Of a stretch of DNA of 64,000 nt, positions 1 to 11,599 are shown piece by piece; the first letter of the stretch is position 1; each line of letters begins with the position of its first letter. Source of the DNA: Oscheius dolichura (taxonomy: Eukaryota > Nematoda > Chromadorea > Rhabditida > Rhabditidae). Below the pieces are notes generated by a model. That model made no database searches and had not been told where the DNA came from. It worked only from the letters and a program-made list of their open reading frames with translations. The position numbers and the translations under genes were made by a program. The stretch spans positions 3,224,001 to 3,288,000 of the forward strand of contig OW051497.1 of assembly GCA_932521035.1 (NCBI GenBank), written 5' to 3'.

Positions 1-188
1 ACAATAGGAGATATAATTTCAATGGAGTAGCGGATTGGGCGGCTTGATCCCCTCTCCTCCTTCTCATTACAACCCCTCGTTTTCGTAAGCCTAGAAGAAA
101 TATCAGAGCCTCCCAGGGGAGACCCACCTCCTGACATTTATCACCTGAGAGGTTACTCTTTTTGTTTTAACGCAGAGAAATCAGTGGC

Positions 189-2376
189 ATGGTCGAGAGA
201 GGCACTTTCTCTCGAGGAACCGCATGGCGTCCTATAAGGTAAGGAAGTGGAAGCTACAATCTTTAACTTTTTCTTTACTTGAGAGTGTCAATTTTCACTG
301 AACACTGATTCAGAGGGTAAAAGTAAGCAATGAAGCACGTTTAATTGATGCCCTCATTAATTTTACCTGTCTTTTTAAGCGGAAATCCGATTTCTTCCCT
401 CGCTCTTCTGCCACCACCTTTGAGGGTGTCTACTTTTGCAAATAACCTCGACCACACTACTGCTGGACGTCAACTGCAGGTAAAAATAACCAACTGCGTA
501 AGTGAGAGACATCACATTTGTTTTACTACGCCCTTCCCACGTCAGTTTATACCTCGGTGTTTTCTGAGAAACTGATTTTGTGGGCGAAATGCCGAGGAGG
601 CCTAGAGGGCGGTCGGGGGAATTTTGTATTTTGAGGAACGCTCCTTGGATATTTTTCCGTTTTGCAGGCACTCACAACGACTCCCTCGAAGAAGGGTCGG
701 CCCTTCCAGAGGAGTATCTCCTGTCCAATGGGTACCACTCTCCTTTGTGACAAGAACCTAATCCCGAAGTATTATCTCAACTCTGATGGAAGATGGAGTC
801 GCATACCATATGCCAGGGTAAGTAAAGTTTGCGAGGGTGATTCATTCGGAAGAAGAAGCCAACTTGCAAATCCGGTTCCTAAAATAAGAGCTAATCCGTA
901 CGAAAAGAAAACTGAAGCGTACTAGCCAGTGACTAAAAAACTAGATGAGCCCTTCTAAATAATCTTCCAAAGGTTGTATTCGTACTAATAATTGAGATAC
1001 CCGCAAGAATCCCTCTTCCATGTGTAGACGAGGTTTTTATGAGCGGATATATCTCCCCTACGCGTTTCATTTTTCTTTTTTTTTAACATCTAAGTTGCAG
1101 TACGCGAAAAAATGACGGCAACCAGTGGAAACGGCTGAAAGATGTTTCCTACGCAACATAGCAACATGCGCTCTCCGTTTCAACGAAAAAGATATTAGCG
1201 ACTCAGACAACCTCCAAAAATCAGGCAGCAATTGAAACAGGGTTGTGACACTTCCGGGACTCTCCTTTAGATCGTGTGCACCTTATCTCGACCAGGAATC
1301 TTGATCAGGAGTAAAACGCTCGTATTGCCCAGAAATATAAAGTATTTCCTGGTCTTGAGCTCTTTCCAGCAGCCTTCCGGTAGTCGTTTTTCCAAGGCGG
1401 TTTGATCAAGAGTGATTGAGCCAGGAGGGTCGGGAAGAGTGATACGCGTTGGTATAACTGATTTGGCCGCTCAACGGCTTCTTTTCAGTATTCCCCACAT
1501 CTGTTTGGAGATGCTCCCTTCAAGAAACGCCGTCTCTTCGTCTTGGGCCTACCTCCTGAAACAACTCAACAAAATGTTAGATTCTACAAGTAAACATCCG
1601 TTTACCGACTTTAGCTGTACAACTACTTTGCTCAGTTTGGCACTCTGGATGTTGTGGAAATCAAATATCTCCGAGAGTCGTCAGACTGTCGTGGATGTGC
1701 CTACGTCACCTACATGTCCATCCACGACTCAGACGCTGTGCTGAACTTCAAGCCCCACATCTTTCTTGGACGTACGGTAACGTAGTTCATTTGTAGAAAT
1801 CACAAATTTCATTTTGTAGCTAGAGGTGAAAAGGGCGAACCGTGTAGTCGAGGGTCAAGATATCCCGGTCGAGGATCCAATTGAGGGGTACAGGATAAAC
1901 TTTGTCTTCTATGAAATGAAGAACAAAGAGATGGCTGTCTGGGAATTTCGCACTATCCAGAAGTTCCTGTACTACTTCAAACAGTTTGGCAAGGTTCTCC
2001 TCATTGAGGGAGAGAACAAGAAAGGCTTCGTCGTGTTCAAGGACATGGAGCCGGCGAGGCAGTTCATCCAGCTTCATTACGGGTATCACATCATAGATGA
2101 CTACGGTCTTCGAGCAGAAGTAAGTCTCCTTCATTTTGTGAGAAGGTACCAAGTCTTCAGCTGTCACTCCTTCTCTATCCTTATCCAAAATTTGATGAAA
2201 AAGGTATCAAGGAGGTCTTCAAGGACGTTAGAGGCTGGAACACGCGACCCCATCCGCCAGAGAAGACGTCAGGGAGACAGGATGAGCAAGAGATCTGCTC
2301 CATTCCCGGTTTCCTGCGGCACTTCTACGATCCGCGCCCCTCGAGCTCCAAATCGTGGAATCCATTTTACGTGTAG
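189..2376 (+). CDS. Double-RRM RNA-binding protein (hnRNP-like)
   Basis: Predicted nuclear RNA-binding protein of about 354 aa. Proposed exons 189-238, 380-479, 668-817, 1489-1575, 1615-1776, 1820-2119 and 2161-2376 keep phase throughout. The first RRM shows RNP2 (LFVLGL) and RNP1 (RGCAYVTY) and runs into LEVKRANR; the second is more divergent, with KGFVVFKD as its RNP1-like strand. The intron between 1576 and 1614 is only 39 bp with donor GTTAGA; using it restores a normal RRM helix (ETTQQN then LYNYFAQFG). RRM exons are well supported. The first three exons (about 100 residues, no domain) are joined to them only by phase across a 671-bp intron and could belong to a separate small gene. The C-terminal tail ends in NPFYV and has no domain. 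Two RRMs of this spacing are usual for hnRNP A/B, DAZAP and TDP-43 type proteins; I cannot choose among them. Confidence 0.75.
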
Positions 2377-3252
2377 CTATGGTCTTTCCTTCCTGTACAG
2401 TATGACTCGGAAATTTGTTCGCTACTAATCGGTTAAACCGCTACTCGATCACAGGTTGTTCTCGTCCTTGAACAGTGTTTCCATCTATAAAGGAGGCGTT
2501 CGTAGTAGTCTGCTCATTTTCGCAACTAGCGGGCTGCTGGACTGCGGCTATCTCAACCCAGCCGACTTCAGTCCTAGACTTTAGTAAGTTTCGAATCCTT
2601 CTGGCCTTCGCGTTCTGTGGGATTGTCAGTGCCTTGAGAGATTGGGCAGCTATGACCCACGGAGTTGCGTTGCTTGATTAACATGAAAGTAAAAAGATAA
2701 GAAAGTTTGTTTACTGTGTATTTATTGCCAGCTGCTGCTCTAACATTATGCTGATGGAGAGGTGAGTTTGAGGGTTGTCTTAACACCCAAGTATTTCCTT
2801 AGAAGTACCGCCTAAAGAGCATAAAACCCGTCTCATCTAGGAGAGTAAAAAGAATGAGAGATACAAAAGGAAGAGTTTTTTTTCTTGCTTTTTACACGGT
2901 TAAAGTGTTGTCGACGGGAAAAATGGATACTGTGGGTTGCGCGATTGTTGCGATCAGTTAGCGGCCTGTCGTATGAAATACTCGTCAAATTGGCGTGCGT
3001 TCCGTGACCCTTGAGTATCTCTTGTTGCTATTTTCATTTCCCCCTTTAATTTTTCTTGCAATAAACGTAACTCTGTCTTTTTAAAATAAACAGACTGCGG
3101 GCTATCGGTGAGCCCCTCCCGTACAAGGATTATTCCCTCAGGCATTTTGAGGAGTCCACATTGTGCAAAATCATGAACACTCATAATAACGCTTATAAAA
3201 TGAAAATAAACGGGGTACCGGAGCTTCTGGCCAATTCTTCGACCTGAAAGGT

Positions 3253-3468
3253 ATATTTTTCCATCTTGATTTTCAGACCTTTGTCCTGTCAAAACTCTAA
3301 CAAACTGAAAGTGATCACTTAGTGCTTGCAAACAATGGGAAACCAATTTTTGTAGGACGCCTCTTGTTTCCGGGGAAATGGCTTTGCAAATATCCCTTGA
3401 GAGCAAAAATCTAAGAGCACAAAGACAATACACAATGCTATGACCAGCATATGGGCTGCTTGAATCAT
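3253..3468 (-). CDS. Tentative small secreted peptide gene
   Basis: On the minus strand an ATG (near 3467) opens a frame starting MIQAAHMLVIALCIVFVLL, a convincing signal peptide, followed by a basic region (KPFPRKQEASYKNW) and a stop. A phase-consistent splice (donor GTTTCC, acceptor CTTTCAG) would join it to a further exon ending RYYECS and stop, giving a secreted peptide of about 65 aa. Another open frame runs across 2954-3490 without ATG near its start, so the 3' structure is uncertain. No family recognised. Confidence 0.3.
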
Positions 3469-3519
3469 GTCTAAACACTCCCGTATCGGGCACATCGTGT
3501 CCGGATGGCCGCTATACAC

Positions 3520-4232
3520 CTCCTCTGATTTTTCTTAGTTCATAACCTGTTTTTTTCCCTGCAAAGTAACATTCTCGCGCAGCCTGGCACCGTTCAGAAC
3601 TGTCCGAGAGTTCGTCTGCCAGGTAAAAGAAGGCGAAAAGATAAGAATGTTGCATGCCACCCCCTTCCCGGGCTTATCAGTCATCGATCATTTTTGATCC
3701 GCGTTTTTACAATTTCTTTTCCGCACCTTACTGGTTACGTCACAATTTTACCAGAGGCAGGCTCCGCGGCGGGACCTCGGGGGCGTCTCCCTTGCGCCTC
3801 CCTCCCTCTCGCCCGACTGTGCCAATTGATTGGAGGGCTGATCCGCAACACTTTCTTGCGCCTTTCCCTTTTTTCTCGGCTAGGCGCTCGCATTTCAACC
3901 TTTTCTTCTGCTACTCACAATTTTTAACACTAAACTGAAACTTTTTGTATTTTATACATTTCAATTAATTGTTTAATGCAAAAATTCCAAGAAAACGGCG
4001 TTAAATTATTAAGAGCTCGCACGTTTAGTAAAAAATTAAACAATTAGCGCTGGTTCCTGTTCCAAGCGCCGTAATTCCCGCAGTAGGTCCCGAAAATTTA
4101 TCAATTACTCAACGCCGCGACGTATTTCAAACAAAGGATGTGTTCGATGTGACAGTTTCTTCTCGCTTGGCCTTACGCTTATTACAAACCCGAGAACCTT
4201 GTTTCCATTTTAGGGCTCTCCCTCGGCCAGAT
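3520..4232. other. Intergenic; promoter side of the RNase T2 gene
   Basis: No coding potential that I can support. Pyrimidine-rich and AT-rich stretches alternate. A strong 3' splice site (CCATTTTAG at about 4213) lies some 20 bp upstream of the RNase T2 start codon with no matching upstream coding exon, so it is probably a spliced-leader acceptor. Confidence 0.4.
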
Positions 4233-6523
4233 ATGCTGGCTAAAGTCTTCCTCTGTCTTTTGCTCCTCAATGGAGCTAACGCTGATTTCCCTGAAATGTA
4301 TGACGATCAAGAGACCCATGAAGACTTCTTCAGCCGTATTTCGGGACAACTTGAAGCTGCCTCGCTAAGCCGACGTGAGTCGTTTACTAATTTGACTTAA
4401 CAATGATCATGTATAGATAGTGTTGTGTTTGACGAGTTCATGTTGACCCGTATCCATCCAGCTGCTGTTTGTCGAGCTGACGATGATGCCGGTGAGTTTT
4501 TCCCGTTACTTACAAGGGTATCTATATTGTTTTCAGTTCCTGACACCTGCATGATTCCCCTTCACGCCCCCGTTTGGTCTATTCATGGTCTTTGGCCTAC
4601 AAGAAAAGACGGATCGTACCCGCAGTTCTGCGATGGCATCCCAAAGGACTTCGACCTGGACCTGGTCAAGGAGATCCAGAAGGAACTGGAGAAGTATTGG
4701 ATCAACGTCACACCCAAGAGCAGCGCTACCCAATTCTGGAGCCATGAATACCAGAAGCACGGCAAGTGCGCTCAACGGGAGGAGCTCTTCCGTCACGAGA
4801 TCGACTACTTCAACCAGTAAGTCGATCCATAATTTTGTTTCATAATGGATTTGATAGGACCCTACTCTTGCACAAGCGCCTTGATGTTGAGTTGGCTCTG
4901 GCTAAGGGCGAAATCTACCCCCGAAGAGAACCATATGATTCCGCCTACGTTCATGAGGTCCTCAACAAGTACCTGGGAGAGGGACACAATGTGCAGATCC
5001 ACTGCGTTACTGACCGAAAGGTAAGCAACTATATTCTAGGGATTTTAAATTCTTCTTTTTAAGACTGGTGACACCATGCTTGCTGACACTCGAGTTTGTG
5101 TTGGCCTCAACCTGACCCTTGTGGATTGCCCTACTAAAATGGATCAACCTCTGACTGAGGAGAAGGGAAAGGGACTGCCTCTGCCTACTTTCCATCCTTG
5201 CAAGGGCCCCATCGTTGTGGTCGACTCTTCTCTCGATGAAGGTTTGTCTTCCCACTTTCATTTATGGGGCTACGGTAGCTTTGCAATAACGCTAAACATC
5301 GGCATGTTCTTTTTTCGGAACTAATTCACGAGAAAGGAATCTAAGTGAACATTCAAATGGATAATTTCCTACAATCGGGGCTTATCCCAAGATTGTCTGA
5401 CATGGGTTCCACTCAACCGAATGAAGGGATTATGGGGGCCAACTATGGGCCCAGATCAAATAGAGAGAGTCAATTTCAGCTTCCGAGGATTATGACGAGT
5501 ACATGCTGACCCGTATCTACCCGGCCGCGGTCTGCCGAGCAGATGACGATGCCGGTATGCATTATTGATTGAGTGACCTCTAACAGCTGCACTTTAGTCC
5601 CTGATTCGTGCGAAGTCCCTTCGGGTACTCCTAACTGGACGCTTCATGGTCTCTGGCCTGAGAGGTCTGATGGCAGCTATCCTCAGTTCTGCCCGGGAAC
5701 CCCAAGACGCTTCGACCCTGAGCTGATCAAGCCCATCAAGAACCGACTCTCCGAAGTGTGGCCAAACCTCTACCCGGAAAAGTCCGAAGATGGTTTCTGG
5801 AAACACGAGTACGAGAAGCACGGCACCTGCGCTCAGGTTGATTCTCGTTTCGGTTCGGAGCTGAAATATTTCAACACGTGGGCTATTTCGCAATAATATT
5901 AAAGGGCGGTTTTACAGTTCGATGTATCTCAATGCCCTCTTTGACGTGGGAGCTGCTCTGGCAAAGGGCGGAATCGTTCCCCGAGGAGAAGCCTACAATG
6001 TCGAGGATGTACAGGCCGCCCTGAATGAGCATCTCGGAAAAGGACATTTCGTCCAGATGAACTGCCTCTCGGACAAGAAGACCGGAAAGACTCTCTTGGC
6101 CGACACCCGCCTCTGTATGAGCATTGACTGGGACCTGCTCGACTGCCCCAAGGATAGAAAGAAGCAAAAGACTATTGCCTATCCCCTGCCTACTTTCAAG
6201 GTGATTTCTACATTCTTCTTTTTGAGACATGATCGTCGCATTTCAGCCTTGCCATGGACGGATTACCTTCCTGCCTGACGACGGAGCTGAGACCCTGTAC
6301 CAGGACCCACTACTCAATGATGACGCTTTGTTCTTCGTGCATCCCATCATCCCTACCGTTACCCGCTATGTCTGGCCTCCTACTGCAGCTTTGATCCTGT
6401 AAGATCTATCTTTAACTGAGATTATTGTGATGGTTTAGGATGTTCGTTGCCGTTACCATGCTCCTTTTGGTTTCCTATGCGGTCAACAGGAAGATCAGAT
6501 CCCACAGATACCAGAAGTGCTAG
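4233..6523 (+). CDS. Two-domain RNase T2 with C-terminal membrane anchor
   Basis: Secretory/lysosomal-type RNase T2 of 570 aa in ten phase-consistent exons: 4233-4374, 4417-4491, 4537-4816, 4858-5020, 5064-5241, 5480-5554, 5598-5877, 5918-6200, 6247-6398, 6439-6523. It begins with a signal peptide (MLAKVFLCLLLLNGANA). Each half has both catalytic boxes: IHGLWP and SHEYQKHGKC in domain 1, LHGLWP and KHEYEKHGTC in domain 2, so the catalytic histidines, Glu and Lys are present in both. Exon pairs of 75 and 280 bp are repeated with identical lengths and phases, showing internal duplication; the TDRK/TGD intron of copy 1 is absent from copy 2. The second half has no start or signal peptide of its own, and a 238-bp phase-1 intron joins the halves. 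The C-terminus is a hydrophobic segment followed by basic residues and QKC, i.e. a likely membrane anchor. Family members usually have a single domain. An alternative is read-through from exon 5 to a stop at about 5322, giving a one-domain isoform. Confidence 0.9.
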
Positions 6524-6771
6524 AAGATAACCCAAAAGCAGCCCGTGTCCATTGGAGAAACGTTGTATTTAATTGACGGGTTTCTCTATCATTCCCCGTT
6601 GCCCTTCTCTCTCAATACTTGTTACCTCCAGAGCCATATTATTTGTTGTTCCATAGAAATCCAAAGAAATCTTTTTGGTTATCTTGTGTACAATGCTGAC
6701 GTTTATCTCAATTTTACGGAAATCCCATCCCTTATACGTGTTTTTAACATTGTTGTGTCCGACTACGGTGA

Positions 6772-6777
6772 AATAAA
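6772..6777 (+). terminator. Candidate polyadenylation signal of the RNase T2 gene
   Basis: AATAAA about 250 bp downstream of the stop codon at 6523; no other canonical signal is closer. Confidence 0.4.
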
Positions 6778-7172
6778 GCGATTCAATCCTGCAGAAGTGG
6801 GTGTTCCTTTTGGTAGCGGGGACATGGGGGATGGGCTGATTTACTGAATTTAAAGATGCTACACGTATGGTCTGCTCATGAATACAAATCACCCGGACAA
6901 ACCCAAGACAGCAGATATATAACGTGGACCGTCTCCCCAGACACTGCATTTCTTTTACATTACGGTGTTTGTTTACCGCTTCCTTGCCTTGCAAAAGTTA
7001 CCAGCTTTCCCGATACTCGGCTTCCCTTTGTGGCACACACAAACGGCCCAGCTGGGAAAGAAAAAGTCGACGCCGTTGCTCGTCACGGGGTTGACTTTTC
7101 TAGACAGTCCTGTCGATCTAGCACAAGGGATTGACTGTCTTGAGTAATAAGAAGACGTCTGACTTGTCGAAG

Positions 7173-7723
7173 ATGGTGTACCTGTTCGACGATTCTAAGC
7201 TCTACAATCAGTCTTCTCGATGCAACATCAAACCATTATTTCCTGTCCAAAATGATGGTCGTACTTTCCACAACTCCGGATATTGCGTAGATAGCGTCAG
7301 CACTAGCCGTCGCCGGTCATTTCAGATGGTTCCCTCGGTAAGTTCCAACCGAAAAGAGAAGCAGAGAAGTATCTTTGCTATACGGCAATGGTCATTTTTT
7401 TAGGATAAAAATAACATGAGTCTGGGCAGGCTGTCCCCGGCTCCTTGGGTGATTCAGACGAGGCACTCGTCCGCCATGGCGTGGTACCTGGATTCTCACT
7501 TTAACAACCATTTTATCTATTGCGGACCTCCACCCGGATTCGAGGTAAGATTTTATCGGGATTTCGATTCCGGCAGTTGCTTCGTCTTCTGAAGCACTGC
7601 CGGCGCGTTACGGCGGCGGACGGAGCCGACTTCGTCCCTGAACTCGGGGACGGATTTCTAATCGCTAAAATGGGTCAGTCAGGGGAGAAGGAAGGCTTAC
7701 TGAAGAAGTTAAGCGAGCTGTAG
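7173..7723 (+). CDS. Hypothetical protein upstream of the adenylate-kinase-like gene
   Basis: Exons 7173-7337, 7404-7544 and probably 7595-7723 are in phase and give a protein of about 145 aa starting MVYLFDDSKLYNQ and ending KKLSEL. No domain recognised. The first two introns are 66 and 50 bp with good donors. These exons may be the 5' part of the adenylate-kinase-like gene that follows, but I could not find a phase-consistent junction to it. The third exon is the weakest. Confidence 0.45.
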
Positions 7724-7918
7724 GAGTACTGGGAGCCCAAAATCTAGGACCTACTCGCGCAAAGCCATAGTCGTCACAGGGTCGGGTCAGCTCTTGATCA
7801 ATCTCCTCTATCCAATGAGTATACCTAATTGGTATATCGAAAATGTGCAAATATTCGTTTCCTTCTCGTGCCAGTGTAACTTCACATAGAACAGTCTGGA
7901 TTACTAATCACTCACGAG

Positions 7919-9157
7919 GCCGGAAATCATTGATTATGCAGCCCAAACCGTTTCTGTCACTGCCCTTTGTCTGTTCGATGGTCAGGTGAGTAGCCAGTTC
8001 AAAGTATATGTTTATTTCACACATCGCTGTTTACGCTTACGATATCCGCTGCTGACTCGGGTTTTGACTCACTACCAGACTAATGCATCGGGGAAAGAAA
8101 ACGTGGGGGACCGATTCACAGACAGCCCCCACAGTTTTGCAGAAATAGATAAAAATAGCTTTGCTGGGGACTTCTGAGGGATAAGGTTAGAATATGGATT
8201 TCAGAATGTCAACATTGCTGGCAACACGTATCAGGATTTGTGGATGCACCATAGGAGCTACGATATTGAACCTCTTGGTCATGTGAGTGCACGGGATGCC
8301 ATGCTGCAGTCCACTCCTATTCGTATTAGTAACTCGGATCCTTCATGGACTCCCCAGAAAATGAGAACTGCTCAGATAAACAGCCGGTACTCTCCTGTTC
8401 TTCTTAATTCCCATTGTTGTTCTTGTAGAGGCCTTAAAATCGTCATGATGGGGCCACCCAATGCTGTTGCTCGATATGCTGACGAACTCCAGTCGTTCTA
8501 CGGGGCTCGCCATCTCAATATTGGTAGGCCCACAGTTTCGACTTTTCTGAGCTGACTTTTAGAAAAGATTATGGTACAAGACGGAACCAGCAGAACGATG
8601 TTCACGGCTATGTGTAGACGAGGACTCCCGGCTGGCCTTTACGGCACTGAACTGGCCATTGCACAACTTGAGGAGCAATACGTAAGGGAGAATGGTTATG
8701 TCCTCACTGACTTCCCCCGCACTTTGGAGCATGCCAAAATGGTGGCCGGCTTCGATTGCATCTTTGTAATCTCTTGATCCTTCAGCTCGAGTTCAGTACG
8801 AGCAAGACTCACATGGAACCGGATATTTTAATTCTATTTAAGTCGACCAACGCTGATAGACAGTATTTCAGGGAATACAAGCTCTTCGATCAGGTTCGTT
8901 CATCCTTTGTTCCAAATTAAAAAGGTTTTCAGGATCCCAATGCTCTGATCTTTGACATCGACAACGCTACCTTGCCTCCGCGTGTGGAAATCTCGCCGCT
9001 TCTGGAGTACTACACGACGACCCAGAACAAATCAATGATTCTGGTGGACATGACGAATAGCTTCGAAGAGTCCATGAGAATCCTGCACACCCAGTTGGGT
9101 TATTATTACAAGAAGCGAATGGATACTGGTTATCCGCCTGGCTTTGCCCGTCCCTGA
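7919..9157 (+). CDS. Adenylate-kinase-like protein with degenerate P-loop
   Basis: Exons 7919-7985, 8205-8386, 8429-8523, 8563-8765, 8786-8893 and 8933-9157. The layout follows nucleoside monophosphate kinases: a beta strand and loop (KIVMMGPPN) where the P-loop should be, then a helix, then GYVLTDFPRTLEHA matching the GFLLDGFPR motif that binds AMP, then a beta strand (DCIFVLEF). The P-loop lacks the GxGKG(T/S) signature (reads GPPNAVARY), so catalytic activity is doubtful; it may be a pseudo-enzyme. The 5' end is incomplete: exon 7919 starts in phase 2, so at least one upstream exon is missing. The junction near 8766-8785 is odd, since the conserved reading requires removal of only 20 bp; a normal 44-bp intron (8742-8785) is possible but deletes VAGFDCIF. 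Stop at 9157. Confidence 0.6.
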
Positions 9158-9738
9158 ATGGGGTGAATTCGTATACCCCTGCCCCTTTCCTTAATGGGTT
9201 CTATTGACTTGCCTTACCGTAAGCTGCAATCATTCCTGTGTCTTATAACCCCAGTGGCAATATCTGTATGTTATCCTCCCGCATTTATTTGGAATAAAGT
9301 TCACACTACAAGCGAACCAGACAGTTTTTATTCGAAGGTCACCCCGGGGGAAAACTCGGTCAAGCTTAGTTTGTTTTTGGGGATACGCTTGTGGCCGCAT
9401 AAGGTAGTAACTTGGACACCGCCGCCGTCGTTTATAACTTTGCCCTTATTACTTTGCTGTTCGCCTGTCGTGCCCCTCTCTTCACACCGTCCCCCCGACA
9501 CAGCTATTACCATTCGCCGTCCTCCATCTTACAAATAGCTCCTTCCTTCCCGTTACTTGCACCGTTTCTTCTTGTGCAAAGATTTGCCAAGCGGCCGTTG
9601 ACAACTCTTCGATCCTTGAATTATCCATAAATCGTATTGAAGTGTGAAGCGTATCGAGTCTCTAGCCTTCGTCTCTGTATTGTTCGCTTTTTTCGATCGT
9701 CTCGAGCCAAGGCCACATCTCATTGTCTTGCTGCTAGG

Positions 9739-10737
9739 ATGGAAGACGCCGCCTATTTTAACTGCGGTCATCGACCTTATTATCTTCCATACAGGTTAAT
9801 TCTATATACATCATATAAATTACATAACCGGTTAAGGAATCCCTACTACAATTATTATGACCAGTTTTATTTCCCCTCCCACGCGAGAGCAGATTCCATA
9901 GGAACTGCTGAACTCAAGTTTGTTGGAGGATATCTCAAATATATTAAAGTATTCGCATATATTCAGGTAGGCAACGAATTTATAAGTAGGGCAACCTTTA
10001 GATCTTTATCGGAGGGATCTTGCTGATCACAGACGTCTCTCGAATTATTCTCTTATGGAACTTTTTGGAATTTCAAGGGACAAAATTAGAAATGGTTAGT
10101 CTGTACTTGACTTTAATTGGCGAGTCTTTTAGTTAGCTCAAGTATCCTTCCCGCTTTTCTCCCTAACCTTGGGTTTTGTAACGTTGGCGTCATCTCTGGC
10201 TCCATCCCAAGCTTTCTTCAAAATCCTAGCCGTAGTACTTATTTCCTCTTCAATACCAAATTTCATCTTCCCGAAGCAGTCCGTGTTCTTGACCGGTTAG
10301 TTTATTTCCCTTCGATTACAGGAGTTTTAGCTGCCCTTGAAGCTATCGAGGTCTCGCGAGCAGCGGACAAGAGTGCCTGGAAAGGGTCAGCCGAGGATTC
10401 TGCTGGGATGATCAGATCAGAAGCCCACAACAGGTTGGCCCGGCTGTTGGCTACCTCCATAAGTCCAGGCCGGGTCGGTTCTCTCGGTGTACAGGTTGGT
10501 GACTTGACCTTTTTCCGGGTAAATTAGCCTCCGACTGGAATCTTGTCCAAACTCACCCCTTTTTTGTGCCGCTTTGTCTGCAACTAACCAGTTTCTTTTC
10601 AGGATCTCACCTCCCTTCCAACTGATCTCCTTATGATGATGCAGTATCTCCTCTCAACGTATTCGTTCTTCTCCTTTCTTCAGATTTTAATATTCGCCCT
10701 ATTGCTATTCACAATTATACGATTACTGTCAAATTAA
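9739..10737 (+). CDS. Hypothetical 204-aa protein with hydrophobic C-terminal tail
   Basis: Exons 9739-9794, 10033-10094, 10133-10494 and 10603-10737 are phase-consistent and give 204 aa. The N-terminus is rich in Tyr, Asn and His; the middle is helical (SRAADKSAWKGSAEDSAG); the last about 30 residues (LQILIFALLLFTIIRLLSN) form a single membrane span at the very end, as in tail-anchored proteins. AATAAA overlaps the stop (10736-10741). No family recognised. An alternative donor at 9966 with a stop at about 10090 would give a shorter product from the same start. Confidence 0.6.
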
Positions 10738-10925
10738 ATAAAGAATGCAATAAAGAACGTCAAACAGCTGTGTGATCCTCTGCCAAGAGTTCAGAGAAAC
10801 AACAAAATGACCTGGACCTACCAGGCACGTAATGGATACCGACCCCCGGATGTACTTTCATGAACCCCCTGCCGCTGAACTTTGCCCAAAGTTATTTTTG
10901 ACCATGACGAAGAGTAAGATTAGAA

Positions 10926-11171
10926 TTACTCGATATCCGGGTTCTAAATAGACGCACTTACGTGGCTATCCCCACCTTTTTTGAGGGCAGTCTCAGTTCT
11001 TACCTCCTTCTCCAATGAGCCCAGTCCATTTTTAAAAGAATGCTTGATGCTCAGCACACTTTGATACATCAGAGAATAAGAATCATCCGCACAGTTCCTG
11101 TAATACAATCTCTTATAGAGGGGAATTAAACAGAAGGGCACGACCCAAGGGCTCAATGAGAAGGCAACCAT
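10926..11171 (-). CDS. Small hydrophobic (mitochondrial-like) protein
   Basis: Two exons on the minus strand, 11004-11171 and 10926-10943, separated by a 60-bp intron with a perfect GTAAGA donor and CTATTTAG acceptor, give 61 aa: MVAFSLSPWVVPFCLIPLYKR as one hydrophobic segment, a soluble middle, and the end EKENPDIE. The open frame continues upstream to about 11252 without another ATG. Size and shape resemble small inner-membrane subunits of respiratory complexes, but I recognise no specific family. Confidence 0.45.
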
Positions 11172-11351
11172 TGTGACAAATGGCGTGGTACACACGTTTT
11201 TTACTGCTCCGCTTGATTGAAGAAGCTGTTGACGTGTGGCGGCAGAGAACAAAGACGTTTGAGTAAGACGATAGGGAAACTCCTCTCATTCTCCTGGTCG
11301 CTACGGAGGCGAGAAGAAGGCTGTGTTTTTATCGTCGAGCCCACAGGGGCC

Positions 11352-11468
11352 ATGTTGCGACTATGCCGAATAACGGGCTTTGTGAGGAGGACGCGCCTGT
11401 CCCTCCTCAGAGAGCGCCAGTCATTTCCACGTCTCTTTGTCTCCCATCAACAATATCACTACGCATAG
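11352..11468 (+). CDS. Possible first exon with mitochondrial-type leader
   Basis: Starts MLRLCRITGFVRRTRLSLLR: arginine-rich, amphipathic and without acidic residues at first, as in mitochondrial presequences. It lies head-to-head with the small minus-strand gene. The frame stops at 11468 and I found no convincing donor or downstream exon, so it may be chance. Confidence 0.2.
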   Translation: MLRLCRITGFVRRTRLSLLRERQSFPRLFVSHQQYHYA

Positions 11469-11599
11469 GAGCAGTGTCACCTGGTCTCCGATCTAATTTA
11501 CCTCTTTATCTCCCTGCCTCCAAAAGAAACGGGCTCCTCCTTTTCTCAGCGCCACTGGAGGTATCAAACGATCCATCATCCGGGTCTCATGATTTCTGA

